From NCBI GenBank assembly GCA_016839405.1, contig JAEOUJ010000225.1, forward strand, positions 1-18,826: a stretch of DNA of 18,826 nucleotides, written 5' to 3'. Below the pieces are notes generated by a model that saw only the letters and a list, made by a program, of their open reading frames with translations, was not told the origin of the DNA and made no database searches. Within the stretch, counting starts at the first letter, position 1, and the number at the start of each line of letters is the position of its first letter. The translations under genes and the position numbers were made by a program. Positions 7,707 through 16,605 of the stretch are shown here, in pieces. The DNA comes from Candidatus Gerdarchaeota archaeon. Its GTDB lineage: Archaea > Asgardarchaeota > Heimdallarchaeia > JABLTI01.

Positions 7707-9818
7707 ATGACCTCAAATAAAGAACAAGCAAATAATCGAAAATTTAATCGATTGATTAATGAAAAAAGTCCTTATTTGTTACAACATGCTACAAATCCTG
7801 TTGATTGGTATCCTTGGTCTGAAGAAGCTTTTGAAATAGCAAAAAAAGAAGATAAACCTATTTTTCTTTCAATAGGATATTCGACCTGTCATTGGTGCCA
7901 TGTTATGGCTCATGAATCATTTGAAGATCCTGAAATAGCCAAGTTAATGAATGATGTGTTTGTTAATATTAAAGTAGATCGTGAAGAACGACCAGAAATA
8001 GATAATGTCTATATGGCTGTTTGCCAAATGATTCGAAGAAATTGTGGTTGGCCATTGACAATTATAATGGATGCTGATAAACATCCTTTTACAGCTACCA
8101 CATATATTCCCAAAGAAAGCCGTTTCGGTCAAATGGGTATTAAGGACTTTATTTTAAAAATACAAGATTATTGGAAGAATAATAGAGAAGAATTACAATT
8201 AGCCTCTAAAGAAGTGATTGCAGCTTTAAAAGAAATGGATTATTCAGGTGGTGAAATACTTACTCAAGAAACTCTTAATGATGCTTTTAAAGAAGCTGAA
8301 TTATTGTTTGATGATATTAATGGTGGCTTTAAAAGCGCACCAAAATTCCCAACACCACATAAATTATTATTCCTACTAAGATATTGGCATAGAACTAAAG
8401 ATAAACAAGCTCTTGAAATTGTGGAAAAAACACTTCAAGCTATGCGATTAGGAGGTATATACGATCACATAGGTTTTGGATTTCATCGTTATTCCACAGA
8501 TTCTCAATGGTTATTACCTCACTTTGAAAAAATGCTTTATGATCAAGCTATGCTAATAATTGCCTACACTGAAGCTTTTCAAGCTACTAAAAATTCATTT
8601 TATAAAGAAGTTGTTGAAGAGATAATATCTTATGTTTTTAGAGAATTACAATCACCAAAAGGAGGATTTTATTCTGCAGAAGATGCTGATAGTGAAGGAG
8701 AAGAAGGTAAATTTTATGTTTGGACAACTGACGAAATACAAAAAATATTGACTAGTAATGAGAGTGAACTATTTTTTAAAGTTTATAACATTGATAAAAA
8801 AGGGAATTTTAAAGAAGAATCCACCAGAGAACTAACAGGTAAAAATATACCTCATTTAAAACAATCATTAGCTAATCTAGCTAATGAATTAAAAATACCT
8901 TATAGAGAGTTTAAAAATAATTTAGGAATAATACAAAAAAAGCTTTTTCAAGAACGTGAGTTAAGAATTCGCCCACATAAAGATGACAAAATATTAACTG
9001 ATTGGAATAGTTTAATGATTGTTGCACTTGCAATTGCTGGAAGAGTGTTAACCAATGATGAGTACATTTCTAAAGCTAAAAATGTAGTGAATTTTATTTT
9101 GCAAGAAATGCGAACAAATACTGGTAGATTACTTCATAGATATCGTGATGGACATGTAGCTATTCATGGATTACTTGATGATTATGCTTTCTTTATTTGG
9201 GGATTATTAGAATTATATGAAACTACTTTTGATGATAATTATCTCAAAGAAGCTATAAATTTCAACAAAGTACTTCTAGATCATTTTTGGGATAAAGACA
9301 ATGGTGGTTTTTATTTTACACCTGATGATGGAGAGAAAATAATTATACGTAAAAAAGAAATTTATGATGGAGCAATACCTTCTGGAAATTCTGTTGCTCT
9401 TTTGAACTTGCTGAAATTATCACGTATAACAATGGATTTAGATTTTGAAGATAAAGCATCAGCAATCAATAAAGCATTTTCTTCTATAATTGAACAATCG
9501 TTATTAGCCTATACAATGTTTTTATCTGGTCTTGAATTTGCCTATGGTCCGACTTATGAAGTAGTGATAGTTGGAAAAAAGAACAAAGATGACACAAGAG
9601 TAATGATAAAAACATTACGAGAAGTCTATGTACCAAATAAGATTGTGCTTTTTGTACCTGATGATGAAGAATCACCTGAAATTTTACAAATTACTGATTT
9701 TGTAAAACATAAAAGCAGTAAAAATAATTTAGCAACAGCTCATGTTTGTATTAATCGATTTTGCAAATTTCCAACAACTGAAATTAAAAAAATGTTAGAA
9801 TTATTGAATGTGAAATAA
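7707..9818 (+). CDS. DUF255 thioredoxin-fold / six-hairpin glycosidase-like protein (YyaL/SPATA20 family)
   Basis: The 703-residue protein has the full length of the YyaL/SPATA20 family. The N-terminal thioredoxin-like domain starts with [20 protein letters not shown] (residues 18-37) and carries C61 and C64 in the family motif STCHWCHVM. The following [16 protein letters not shown] block ([12 protein letters not shown] here) is also conserved. The rest is an alpha/alpha toroid, with segments such as [44 protein letters not shown] and AIPSGNSVA. The biochemical role of the family is not settled; redox or sugar-related functions have been proposed. The ATG at 7707 is chosen over TTG 7692 and GTG 7695 because GGTGA at 7694-7698 makes a good ribosome binding site with an eight-base spacer. 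Confidence 0.92.
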   Translation: MTSNKEQANNRKFNRLINEKSPYLLQHATNPVDWYPWSEEAFEIAKKEDKPIFLSIGYSTCHWCHVMAHESFEDPEIAKLMNDVFVNIKVDREERPEIDNVYMAVCQMIRRNCGWPLTIIMDADKHPFTATTYIPKESRFGQMGIKDFILKIQDYWKNNREELQLASKEVIAALKEMDYSGGEILTQETLNDAFKEAELLFDDINGGFKSAPKFPTPHKLLFLLRYWHRTKDKQALEIVEKTLQAMRLGGIYDHIGFGFHRYSTDSQWLLPHFEKMLYDQAMLIIAYTEAFQATKNSFYKEVVEEIISYVFRELQSPKGGFYSAEDADSEGEEGKFYVWTTDEIQKILTSNESELFFKVYNIDKKGNFKEESTRELTGKNIPHLKQSLANLANELKIPYREFKNNLGIIQKKLFQERELRIRPHKDDKILTDWNSLMIVALAIAGRVLTNDEYISKAKNVVNFILQEMRTNTGRLLHRYRDGHVAIHGLLDDYAFFIWGLLELYETTFDDNYLKEAINFNKVLLDHFWDKDNGGFYFTPDDGEKIIIRKKEIYDGAIPSGNSVALLNLLKLSRITMDLDFEDKASAINKAFSSIIEQSLLAYTMFLSGLEFAYGPTYEVVIVGKKNKDDTRVMIKTLREVYVPNKIVLFVPDDEESPEILQITDFVKHKSSKNNLATAHVCINRFCKFPTTEIKKMLELLNVK

Positions 9819-9863
9819 AAAATAAACAAAAAATTATAAAACAAAGGGATTTTTTGTTGTAGT

Positions 9864-9900
9864 GATTGTTATTAAAAATATTTTATAGAAATTAACAATC
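9864..9900. promoter_or_regulatory. inverted repeat flanking a TATA-like element before the nucleotide-sugar dehydrogenase
   Basis: GATTGTTA (9864-9871) and TAACAATC (9893-9900) are perfect 8-bp arms separated by 21 bp. The spacer contains the TATA-like TATTTTATA. The TTG start at 9928 lies 27 bp downstream of the right arm, so the element sits where a promoter is expected. It could be a repressor site that blocks TBP/TFB binding, or a chance repeat in AT-rich DNA. Confidence 0.4.
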
Positions 9901-9927
9901 TAACAGAGCAATTTGGGTTGGTATTAA

Positions 9928-11286
9928 TTGACAAAAAAAACCAAAGTAGCAGTTATTGGAATGGGTTATGTTGGTATACCCGCAGCTGCACTAATAGCTG
10001 ATGTTGATGGATTTGAAGTTGTAGGCATTCAAAGACGTTCAGAACGATCAGGATGGAAAATAGATGCTTTAAATAAAGGTGAATGCCCTATTCTAAATGA
10101 GCCTGATTTACCTGAATTGATTAAAAGAGTTGTTTTAGAGAAAAAAACATTTCATGTAACTGATGATACTGATATCTTAAAAGATATGGATTATATTCTA
10201 ATTGATGTTCAAACACCAACTGATAAAGAAACTCATGAACCATTGTATAAATCACTTAGAGAGGTTTCAGCTACTGTAGGTAAAAAGATGAAAGATGGGG
10301 CAGTTGTAGCAGTGGAATCAACAGTTGCTCCTGGGACTACTGAATTTATTGTTAAACCTATTCTAGAAGAAAATTCAGGTAAAAAAGTAGGTAAAGATTT
10401 CTATCTCGTTTTTGCCTATGAACGAGTTATGGTGGGTAGACTGATTAACAATATTGTTAACTATCCTCGAATTATTGGAGGAATTACTGATGAATGTACG
10501 AAAAAGGGTCTTTGGTTGTATAAACATATTGTAAATGAAGAATTAATACCAGTAAGTGCTACTACTGCTGAAGTAGCTAAAGTTGTTGAAAATACATATC
10601 GAGATGTACAAATTGCCTTTGCTAATGAAGTTGCTTTAGCTTGTGAATCTATGAATGTTGATTTCAATGAGGTTAGAAAATGTGTAAACAGTTTGCCATT
10701 TAATTCAAATGCCTATAGAGATCTTCATTTACCGGGTGCAGGGGTTGGTGGACATTGTTTGCCAAAAGATCCATGGCTACTAAAATACGGTGTTGAAACT
10801 TATGGAAAAGATAAAGTACCTTTTGACGTTATTGTTAAAGCTCGTATGCGCAATGATATGATGCCATCACATATGCTTAATTTAGCAAAAATAGCTTCTA
10901 AGAAAGCTGGCATTGATTTTAGCAAAGCAAAAATTGCTGTTTTAGGAGCTTCATTTATTGAAAATTCTGAGGACACAAGAAACTCACCAACAATAGATTT
11001 CATTAATTTACTTGAGAGCGAAGGTGTAAAATGGAAAATTCATGATCCATTTGTTAGGCCAAGAGAATTTCCTTTTCCTGTTTCTAAAAATCTTGATGAA
11101 ATAGTCGAAGGTTCAAGTATTTTAGTAATTTTTGTGAAACATCAAGAGTATTATAAAATAAATCCTAATTGGTTAAAAGATAAAATGATTCATCCTATTA
11201 TTATTGACGGACGAGATGTTTTTAATTTGCATGAATTTCGCCAGGTAGGATTTACAGCCTATGGTTTAGGAAAACCTAACCATTAG
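9928..11286 (+). CDS. nucleotide-sugar dehydrogenase, UDP-ManNAc (WecC) / UDP-glucose dehydrogenase family
   Basis: The enzyme oxidises the C6 hydroxyl of a UDP-sugar twice with NAD to give a UDP-uronic acid, a precursor for surface glycans or N-glycans. The 452-residue protein has an N-terminal Rossmann fold with GMGYVG (11-16). It has a central STVAPGTTEFIVKPILEE segment, a KVVENTYRDVQIAFANE helix, and the active-site GAGVGGHCLPKDPW with nucleophile C277. The C-terminal UDP-binding domain includes VLGASFIENSEDTRNSP. The central signatures fit UDP-N-acetylmannosamine dehydrogenase best, but substrate cannot be fixed from sequence. The start is TTG at 9928. No other glycan gene lies in the window, so its partner epimerase and transferases must be elsewhere. 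Confidence 0.88.
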   Translation: MTKKTKVAVIGMGYVGIPAAALIADVDGFEVVGIQRRSERSGWKIDALNKGECPILNEPDLPELIKRVVLEKKTFHVTDDTDILKDMDYILIDVQTPTDKETHEPLYKSLREVSATVGKKMKDGAVVAVESTVAPGTTEFIVKPILEENSGKKVGKDFYLVFAYERVMVGRLINNIVNYPRIIGGITDECTKKGLWLYKHIVNEELIPVSATTAEVAKVVENTYRDVQIAFANEVALACESMNVDFNEVRKCVNSLPFNSNAYRDLHLPGAGVGGHCLPKDPWLLKYGVETYGKDKVPFDVIVKARMRNDMMPSHMLNLAKIASKKAGIDFSKAKIAVLGASFIENSEDTRNSPTIDFINLLESEGVKWKIHDPFVRPREFPFPVSKNLDEIVEGSSILVIFVKHQEYYKINPNWLKDKMIHPIIIDGRDVFNLHEFRQVGFTAYGLGKPNH

Positions 11287-11444
11287 GTTACATTTTTATT
11301 ATCCTTTAAAGTAAAATCTTAGTTTTCTGAAATTTAAGTGCAAAATTATTTAGAAAGTAAACTATTAAATTAAAGTAAAATAACTTTGATAGTTAAATTA
11401 AGAACATATTTATTCAATTACAAAATTATTGGCGGTAATATTTT

Positions 11445-11870
11445 ATGACTGAAGATGAAGATACTTGTGAAATAATAAGTAAAATGAGAGTTACAGTAAC
11501 TACTGCAAATGAGCGTAAAAGTGGAACTGATGATCCTATTAAACTTTATATTGGCGAATATACTTGGGATTTAAATCATCCATTTTGTGATGATTTTGAG
11601 AAAGGACGTACAGATGTCTTTGATTTAGATATACCTAAAAATTTCACATCAGATTGGTTTCAATATTTCTGTTTGAAAAAAGGTCGAGATATTGGTCATG
11701 ATAAATGGCAATTAAGACGTATTGTTTTAGAAATTAATGATAGGGTTATTTATGATTCAGGAGACATTGATGTATGGTTTGATAAAGGTAAATCTACTTG
11801 GTGCGCAAAAGATTTCTTTTATGGTAAATGCCGTGGAGATATAAGCCCTGATTTTGATATAAAACATTAG
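11445..11870 (+). CDS. small PLAT/LH2-like beta-sandwich protein
   Basis: This 141-residue protein resembles a stand-alone PLAT/LH2 domain. The family landmarks appear in order. A first strand with RVTVTTANE (15-23) is followed by SGTDDPIKLYIG (26-37), matching the GTdapVyl block. FEKGRTDVFDLDIP (51-64) matches the FerGstDtF block. DKWQLRRIVLEIN (86-98) matches the W-x-L-x-x-I-x-V block, and a terminal DVWFD (109-113) follows. In eukaryotes and some bacterial toxins PLAT domains bind membranes, lipids or partner proteins. No signal peptide is visible, so it is probably cytosolic. Cys8, Cys48, Cys76, Cys120 and Cys129 give an unusual cysteine content. The ATG at 11445 is the only good start; GGCGGT a few bases upstream is a weak ribosome binding site. 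Its flanking genes do not indicate a role. Confidence 0.65.
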   Translation: MTEDEDTCEIISKMRVTVTTANERKSGTDDPIKLYIGEYTWDLNHPFCDDFEKGRTDVFDLDIPKNFTSDWFQYFCLKKGRDIGHDKWQLRRIVLEINDRVIYDSGDIDVWFDKGKSTWCAKDFFYGKCRGDISPDFDIKH

Positions 11871-11881
11871 ATTCTAATTTC

Positions 11882-11897
11882 TTTTTTTTCTTTTCCT
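11882..11897 (+). terminator. T-rich tract after the PLAT-like gene
   Basis: A run of T broken only by C residues starts about a dozen bases after the stop codon of the PLAT-like gene. Oligo-T tracts of this kind terminate archaeal RNA polymerase without a hairpin. No stem-loop precedes it. Confidence 0.4.
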
Positions 11898-11994
11898 ATT
11901 GAAAATTTTAAATTGACTTTTGTATATATTAGAGAATAGTCGGTTATTGATTAATTTGTATACTAGTTTTAATACTAATTAAATAATAAAAACT

Positions 11995-12075
11995 GGGAGA
12001 AACCTTTATATATGAAAATAGAGAGATATACCACCAAGGTAGTCCTATTCTCCCACTATAATGGAGAGTAATAAT
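11995..12075 (+). promoter_or_regulatory. tfb promoter with BRE/TATA and nested inverted repeats
   Basis: A TATA box TTTATATA (12005-12012) follows a purine-rich BRE-like GAGAAACC, so transcription should start near 12035 and leave a leader of about 85 nt. GGGAGAA (11995-12001) and TTCTCCC (12048-12054) are perfect 7-bp arms that flank the TATA box. Just downstream TCTCC and GGAGA (12050-12067) frame the loop CACTATAAT. GGTGA at 12109-12113 is the ribosome binding site for the TTG at 12121. The repeats suggest control of TFB synthesis, perhaps autoregulation. Confidence 0.6.
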
Positions 12076-12120
12076 CACTCCTTATAGCAGTACTATTAAA
12101 GTAAAATTGGTGAAATTTAA

Positions 12121-13113
12121 TTGTCAATAAAAAAAGAAGAAAGGGAAGAATTAGAATCCCTAGAGAATAATTGTAAAGTTTGCGGTTCTGATGCACTAAT
12201 AAATGATTCTTCGAGAGGAGAACGCATTTGTACAAATTGTGGTGCTGTTCAAGATATTATTATTAGTTCAGGTCCTGAATGGAGAGCTTTTACTAAAAGC
12301 GAACAAGATGCCCGAGAAAGAGTTGGTGCTCCGACATCCAATTTGAAGATAGATAAGGGATTAAGAACTCAAATAGGAACTGGATATAAAGACATATCAG
12401 GTAAAAATCTAAGTCCATCTACTATTGCTCGAATGAATAGATTGAGATGGTTAAATAGAAGAACTGGGCGATCTGAAGCCCGTAATCTAAGAGATGCTAT
12501 CTTTGAATTAAAACGTATAGCTAGTCAGTTAGGTATTTCTGAAGATATAACTGAAACTGCTGCTATTTATTATAGAAGAGCATTAAAGGCAAAGCTTATT
12601 CGAGGTCGAAGCATAGATTCAATGACAGCTTCAGCCATTTATATTGCATGTAGAACTCATAATGTTCCAAAAACATTGAAAGACATTTGTACAACTGGAA
12701 AAGTTGACAGAAAAGAATTAGCTCGTTGTGTAAGAGTTTATATTGTTGAGTTAGGCATTAAACCAACACCAATAGATCCTGCTCAGCTTTTATCTCGATT
12801 AGGTGCTGAGTTAAACTTAACAATGCATACACAAAATCGTGCAATTGAAATTTTGAAAACAGTTCGTGAATATAAACTAGATGTTGGAAAAAATCCTATG
12901 TCAATAGCTGCAGCTGTATTATATATAGCTGGAATACAAACTGGTGAAAGAAGAACTCAACAACAAGTTGCAGAAGCTGCAAAAACTACCCCTGTTACTT
13001 TACGAAACCGGTTCAAAGAATTAGTTGCAGCATTAGAGATAGGTAAAGTTACGGTTAAAAGAGGGGCTGCTGCGACACCAGTATATGTTCGTGATCCTTA
13101 TAAGAAATTTTAA
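12121..13113 (+). CDS. tfb: transcription initiation factor B (TFB, archaeal TFIIB)
   Basis: TFB recruits RNA polymerase to TBP-bound promoters and reads the BRE element. The 330-residue protein is complete. It has an N-terminal zinc ribbon with C18, C21, C37 and C40, then a B-reader/linker with GPEWRAFTKSEQDARERVGAPTS (about 50-72). Two cyclin repeats follow at about 135-220 and 230-320. The first contains TETAAIYYRRALKAKLIRGRS, and the second contains NPMSIAAAVLYIAGIQTGERRTQQQVAEAA. The TTG start is fixed by GGTGA seven bases upstream, and an ATG is lacking in the right place. The gene stands alone between its own promoter region and a strong terminator hairpin. Archaea often carry several TFBs; this one has all canonical parts. 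Confidence 0.97.
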   Translation: MSIKKEEREELESLENNCKVCGSDALINDSSRGERICTNCGAVQDIIISSGPEWRAFTKSEQDARERVGAPTSNLKIDKGLRTQIGTGYKDISGKNLSPSTIARMNRLRWLNRRTGRSEARNLRDAIFELKRIASQLGISEDITETAAIYYRRALKAKLIRGRSIDSMTASAIYIACRTHNVPKTLKDICTTGKVDRKELARCVRVYIVELGIKPTPIDPAQLLSRLGAELNLTMHTQNRAIEILKTVREYKLDVGKNPMSIAAAVLYIAGIQTGERRTQQQVAEAAKTTPVTLRNRFKELVAALEIGKVTVKRGAAATPVYVRDPYKKF

Positions 13114-13157
13114 GAGATCATGAAAAGAATTGTCTTCTCATAGACAATAAAAGCCAT

Positions 13158-13200
13158 TGTGGTAGGGTGCCTAAACCCATCCCTACCACACTCTTATTCT
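13158..13200 (+). terminator. strong hairpin terminator after tfb
   Basis: TGTGGTAGGG (13158-13167) pairs perfectly over ten bases with CCCTACCACA (13181-13190) around a 13-base loop. A T-rich tail follows to about 13205. It lies 45 bp after the tfb stop codon and before the promoter of the clamp-loader gene. The GC content of the stem stands out from the surrounding AT-rich DNA. Confidence 0.75.
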
Positions 13201-13319
13201 TTATTTTAGAGTTTTTTAAATATTTTATTGGATTTATTCTACGAAGTTAGTAGAAAAAATTAAAAATTAAGTCATTATCCGATTAAATACATTTGAAGTA
13301 ATGAATAGGAGATTACCAT

Positions 13320-14303
13320 ATGTTATGGGCAGAAAAATACAGACCACATTTATTGAAAGATATTATTAATCAAAATGAGATCAAAAATAGATTAAAAGGA
13401 TTTATTAGTGCTGGTACAATGCCTCATTTGCTATTTGCTGGCCCTCCAGGAACAGGTAAAACTACTGCAGCCTTAGTTCTCATAAATGAGATTCTTGGCA
13501 ATTTTGATGTTTTTGGAAGAAAAGAAGATCAATTACAAACAAATGTTCCTTATTTAGAGTTGAATGCATCTGATGAACGAGGTATAAATGTTGTTCGTGA
13601 ACGCATCAAAAATTTTGCTCACCTTATGGCTATAAATGCTCCTTTTAGAGTCATTATCTTGGATGAAGCTGACTCCATGACTTCAGATGCTCAACACGCA
13701 TTACGTCGAACTATGGAAAAATATAGTTCAACATGTAGATTTATTTTAATTTGTAATTATAGTTCAAAGATAATTGAACCTATTCAATCTCGTTGCGCTG
13801 TTTTTAGATTTACTCCTCTTAATGATAATGATACTAAAAAATATCTAAAAAATATCATTAAGAATGAAAAAGTAGCAATAAATGAGGAAGGTATCGATGC
13901 AATTATCTATGTTTCAGAAGGTGATCTTCGAAGAGCAACAAATATCCTACAATCTGCTGCTATAATGGGCAAAGAAATCACGGAAGAGGATGTTTATAAA
14001 GCAACAGGTAAAGCTCAACCACAAGAAATACGAAAAATGATAAAATTAGCTACAACAGGTGAATTCAAAGAGTCTAGAAAATTATTACTTGAGTTACTGA
14101 TTAAACAAGGTCTAGCAGCTCAAGATGTTATAAAACAAATTCATCGGGAAGCAATTCAAATGACCGACATTGATGATAAAACTAAGGTAGAAATGATTAA
14201 AACAATTGGTGAGATTGATTTTCGTTTAACAGAAGGATCTAATCCTGAAATTCAGTTGTCAGCTTTATTAGCTCATTTAATAGGTTTAAATCTTAAAGTC
14301 TAA
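13320..14303 (+). CDS. rfcS: replication factor C small subunit
   Basis: RFC small subunits form the clamp loader that opens the PCNA ring onto primed DNA using ATP. The 327-residue protein begins with the RFC box MLWAEKYRP. It has Walker A GPPGTGKTT (41-49), the LNASDERGI block near residues 80-88, Walker B with DEAD (115-118), the sensor region ICNYSSKIIEPIQ and the SRC motif (157-159) carrying the Arg finger. The GDLRRA sensor-2 motif lies near residue 200, followed by the helical collar domain. No intein is present. The ATG at 13320 has GGAGAT six bases upstream. The neighbouring gene converges 23 bp downstream. The large subunit gene is not in the window. Confidence 0.96.
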   Translation: MLWAEKYRPHLLKDIINQNEIKNRLKGFISAGTMPHLLFAGPPGTGKTTAALVLINEILGNFDVFGRKEDQLQTNVPYLELNASDERGINVVRERIKNFAHLMAINAPFRVIILDEADSMTSDAQHALRRTMEKYSSTCRFILICNYSSKIIEPIQSRCAVFRFTPLNDNDTKKYLKNIIKNEKVAINEEGIDAIIYVSEGDLRRATNILQSAAIMGKEITEEDVYKATGKAQPQEIRKMIKLATTGEFKESRKLLLELLIKQGLAAQDVIKQIHREAIQMTDIDDKTKVEMIKTIGEIDFRLTEGSNPEIQLSALLAHLIGLNLKV

Positions 14304-14326
14304 TAATTAATTTTATTGAATTCTAA

Positions 14327-15022
14327 TCAATTCTTCAATGCCAATGTATGAATACCACACTCTCCACCACATTTACTGGTTCCATTCCATCGACCTTCTC
14401 GTTCAAGTGAGTTATCACTTATTATTTTTGTACAAGGTTCACAACCCAAACTTCTGTAACCTTTTGCATAAAATGGATGAACAGGTATGTTATTAATAGC
14501 CAAATATCGCCATACATCAAGCTCTGTCCAATTTAGAATTGGATTAATTTTAATTAGTCCATTTTTTTCTTCGAGTTCTTTATAGTTCTTTCTAGTCCTT
14601 CCTTCGGTATTTCTTAATCCACATATCCATGCTTGTAGATTTTTTACTGCTTTTTTTGTTGGCTCAACTTTCAAGATTCGACAACATTCATCGGGATCGT
14701 TTTTTGGCAAAGTTGGATCTACTTTTTCTGATGACATATATTCAACTAAATTTAGATTATAATGATCAATCATTTTATCTTTATACTCGAAAGTTTCTTT
14801 TGGTTTAAATGGAGTCATTATAGTAAAGATTCTAATATCTGGTTTGATTTGTAGTGCTAAATGAACTACAACCATACTATCTTTACCAAAACTACATGCC
14901 ACTTCTACTTTATCGCCAAATCTCTTTATAGCATCAAAAATAATTTGTTTTGCTCGTTTTATCTTGCTAACTATTGTATTTTCTATAGTGCATATTTCAG
15001 TATTATTTATAGATGAGTCCAT
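14327..15022 (-). CDS. CysH-family APS/PAPS reductase, iron-sulfur type
   Basis: These enzymes reduce adenylyl sulfate (or its 3'-phosphate) to sulfite for sulfur assimilation. The 231-residue protein has the PP-loop SFGKDS (44-49) and adenylyl-binding elements. Cys113-Cys114 and Cys194/Cys197 (SLGCEPCTK) are the four ligands of the [4Fe-4S] cluster found in APS reductases. The EREGRW motif (207-212) and the C-terminal GGECGIH, whose Cys222 is the catalytic residue, complete the set. The cluster ligands favour APS over PAPS as substrate. The ATG at 15022 is preferred to a TTG six bases upstream because GAGG at 15034-15037 then has a normal spacer. ATP sulfurylase and sulfite reductase are not nearby. 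Confidence 0.88.
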   Translation of the reverse strand: MDSSINNTEICTIENTIVSKIKRAKQIIFDAIKRFGDKVEVACSFGKDSMVVVHLALQIKPDIRIFTIMTPFKPKETFEYKDKMIDHYNLNLVEYMSSEKVDPTLPKNDPDECCRILKVEPTKKAVKNLQAWICGLRNTEGRTRKNYKELEEKNGLIKINPILNWTELDVWRYLAINNIPVHPFYAKGYRSLGCEPCTKIISDNSLEREGRWNGTSKCGGECGIHTLALKN

Positions 15023-15230
15023 TGCCAAACCGTCCTCAATTTTTGTCTTTGAATAAATTATTTGATATACTTTGAGTGTTTCTTACCAAATATCCAAATA
15101 AAATAAGTTCGATTATATAACATTTTTTTTCTTTTACAGAAAATGAGTATCTTAATTATGTTTATGTTAAACAATCTTTTAAGAGACTCATTTAGTTCCT
15201 GTCAATTGAATAAAAGAAAATGCAAATACT

Positions 15231-16529
15231 TCAAGTTCCTTCTTTAAAGCCAGTTAAATAGTCTCTTTGTTCATCAGTAAGTGGTTCTAAACGAATATTA
15301 TGTGATTCCAGAGCCATTCGAGCAACATAATCATCCAAGTTAGATGGTATATTTATTACTTTAATTGGTAATTTTCCTTCATTTTTTGCTAAATATTCTA
15401 AAGCTAATGCTTGAATAGCAAAAGATCCATCCATAATCTCGAGAGGATGACCTTGACCGGCTGGCCTAGCTAAATTAACGAGTCGACCCTTTGATAGAAG
15501 ATACAAATGTTTTCCATTTGTTAGTGTATATTCTTCGCAATTTTGATTAATTTCTTTGATATTTTTAGCTATCTTACTTAAACCTTGAATGTCAATTTCA
15601 AGATCAAAATGACCTGCATTGGCTAGCATTGCACCATCTTTCATATTTTTCATATGCTCTACTGATATAACATGTTTATCTCCAGTGGCAGTTATGAATA
15701 AATCTCCTATTGGTGCTACTTGTTCCATACTCATTACTTCAAATCCTTCATACAAAGCTTCCAAACCTTTATGCCATCCTGAAGGTTCGCTCTCATCTGC
15801 ATATGGCATTCGATCACCAGCTTCAACTACTATTGTTCTCGCTCCCATTCCCCTTGCACGTATAGCAAGCCCTCTGCCACACCAACCATAACCAACTATA
15901 ACAACATTCTTTCCTGAAATGAGTTTATTTGTAATAGTCATAATTGCATTTAAAGCTGATTGACCTGTACCATATCTGTTATCAAACAAGTGTTTAGAGT
16001 AAGCACCATTTGCGTTAATTATTGGAAATTTTAGTGCTCCTTCATTAGACATTGCTTTTAATCTAATAATGCCTGTTGTTGTTTCTTCACTTGCACCAAT
16101 AACATGTTCAATTAATTCTGATCTTTTAAAATGAATAATATTAATTAAATCTGCTCCATCATCAATAAGAAGATTGGGTTTTGAATCTAAAACGCTGTTA
16201 AGGTTTTCATAATATTCTTCAGTATTTTGATTAGCCCATGCAAAAACTTCAATTCCATCAAATTTCGTTAAAGCTGCAGCAACTCGATCATCAGTTGTTA
16301 ATGGATTGCAACTGGCAACTCTTACAGTAGCTCCTGCAGCTCTTAAAGTTCGTATCAATTGACCTGTTTTTTTCTCTAAATGTAGTGCTACACTTACTTT
16401 TTTACCCTTCAATGGTTGTTCTTTTTCAAATCGTTTTTTAATTGCATTAAGAATCGGCATATTTTCCTCTGCCCAATTTAATTCCTTAATACCTTCATCG
16501 GCTAAATTCATATCCTTTACTTTACTCAA
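15231..16529 (-). CDS. ahcY: S-adenosylhomocysteine hydrolase family enzyme (possible S-inosylhomocysteine hydrolase)
   Basis: The family cleaves S-adenosylhomocysteine, or in some archaea S-inosylhomocysteine, to homocysteine and a nucleoside, removing the by-product of methyl transfer. The 432-residue protein carries the catalytic block SEETTTGIIRLKAM, FPIINANGAYSKHLFDN with K179 and D183, the NAD-binding GYGWCG (213-218), and the GHFDLEID region. The substrate loop reads ALHLEKKTG (48-56), whereas typical adenosyl enzymes have LHMT-x-E-T. The TTG at 16529 yields MSKVKDMNLADEG, matching normal archaeal N-termini. The ATG at 16541 would add four residues and overlap GGTGA, which better serves as the ribosome binding site. 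Upstream lies a hairpin leader, and then a small ribbon-helix-helix gene whose stop codon abuts the ahcY TATA box. Confidence 0.93.
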   Translation of the reverse strand: MSKVKDMNLADEGIKELNWAEENMPILNAIKKRFEKEQPLKGKKVSVALHLEKKTGQLIRTLRAAGATVRVASCNPLTTDDRVAAALTKFDGIEVFAWANQNTEEYYENLNSVLDSKPNLLIDDGADLINIIHFKRSELIEHVIGASEETTTGIIRLKAMSNEGALKFPIINANGAYSKHLFDNRYGTGQSALNAIMTITNKLISGKNVVIVGYGWCGRGLAIRARGMGARTIVVEAGDRMPYADESEPSGWHKGLEALYEGFEVMSMEQVAPIGDLFITATGDKHVISVEHMKNMKDGAMLANAGHFDLEIDIQGLSKIAKNIKEINQNCEEYTLTNGKHLYLLSKGRLVNLARPAGQGHPLEIMDGSFAIQALALEYLAKNEGKLPIKVINIPSNLDDYVARMALESHNIRLEPLTDEQRDYLTGFKEGT

Positions 16530-16605
16530 ATAAATCACCATGATTGAAATGAAATCAATTATTAAAAGGATTTTTAAGAATCATAAATAAAATGTCATAT
16601 AAATG

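Noticed and set aside
9928..11286. Surface-glycan gene cluster around the nucleotide-sugar dehydrogenase
   Set aside because: Neighbouring genes encode DUF255, PLAT-like and TFB proteins; no glycosyltransferase or epimerase is present.
14304..14326. Bidirectional terminator between the converging clamp-loader and reductase genes
   Set aside because: The 23-bp gap has only a weak 5-bp repeat that reaches into the reductase coding end, so no clear terminator can be defined.
15141..15193. Inverted repeat AAATGAGT / ACTCATTT downstream of ahcY
   Set aside because: The arms are 37 bases apart and no T-rich tail follows on the minus strand, so a terminator is not supported.
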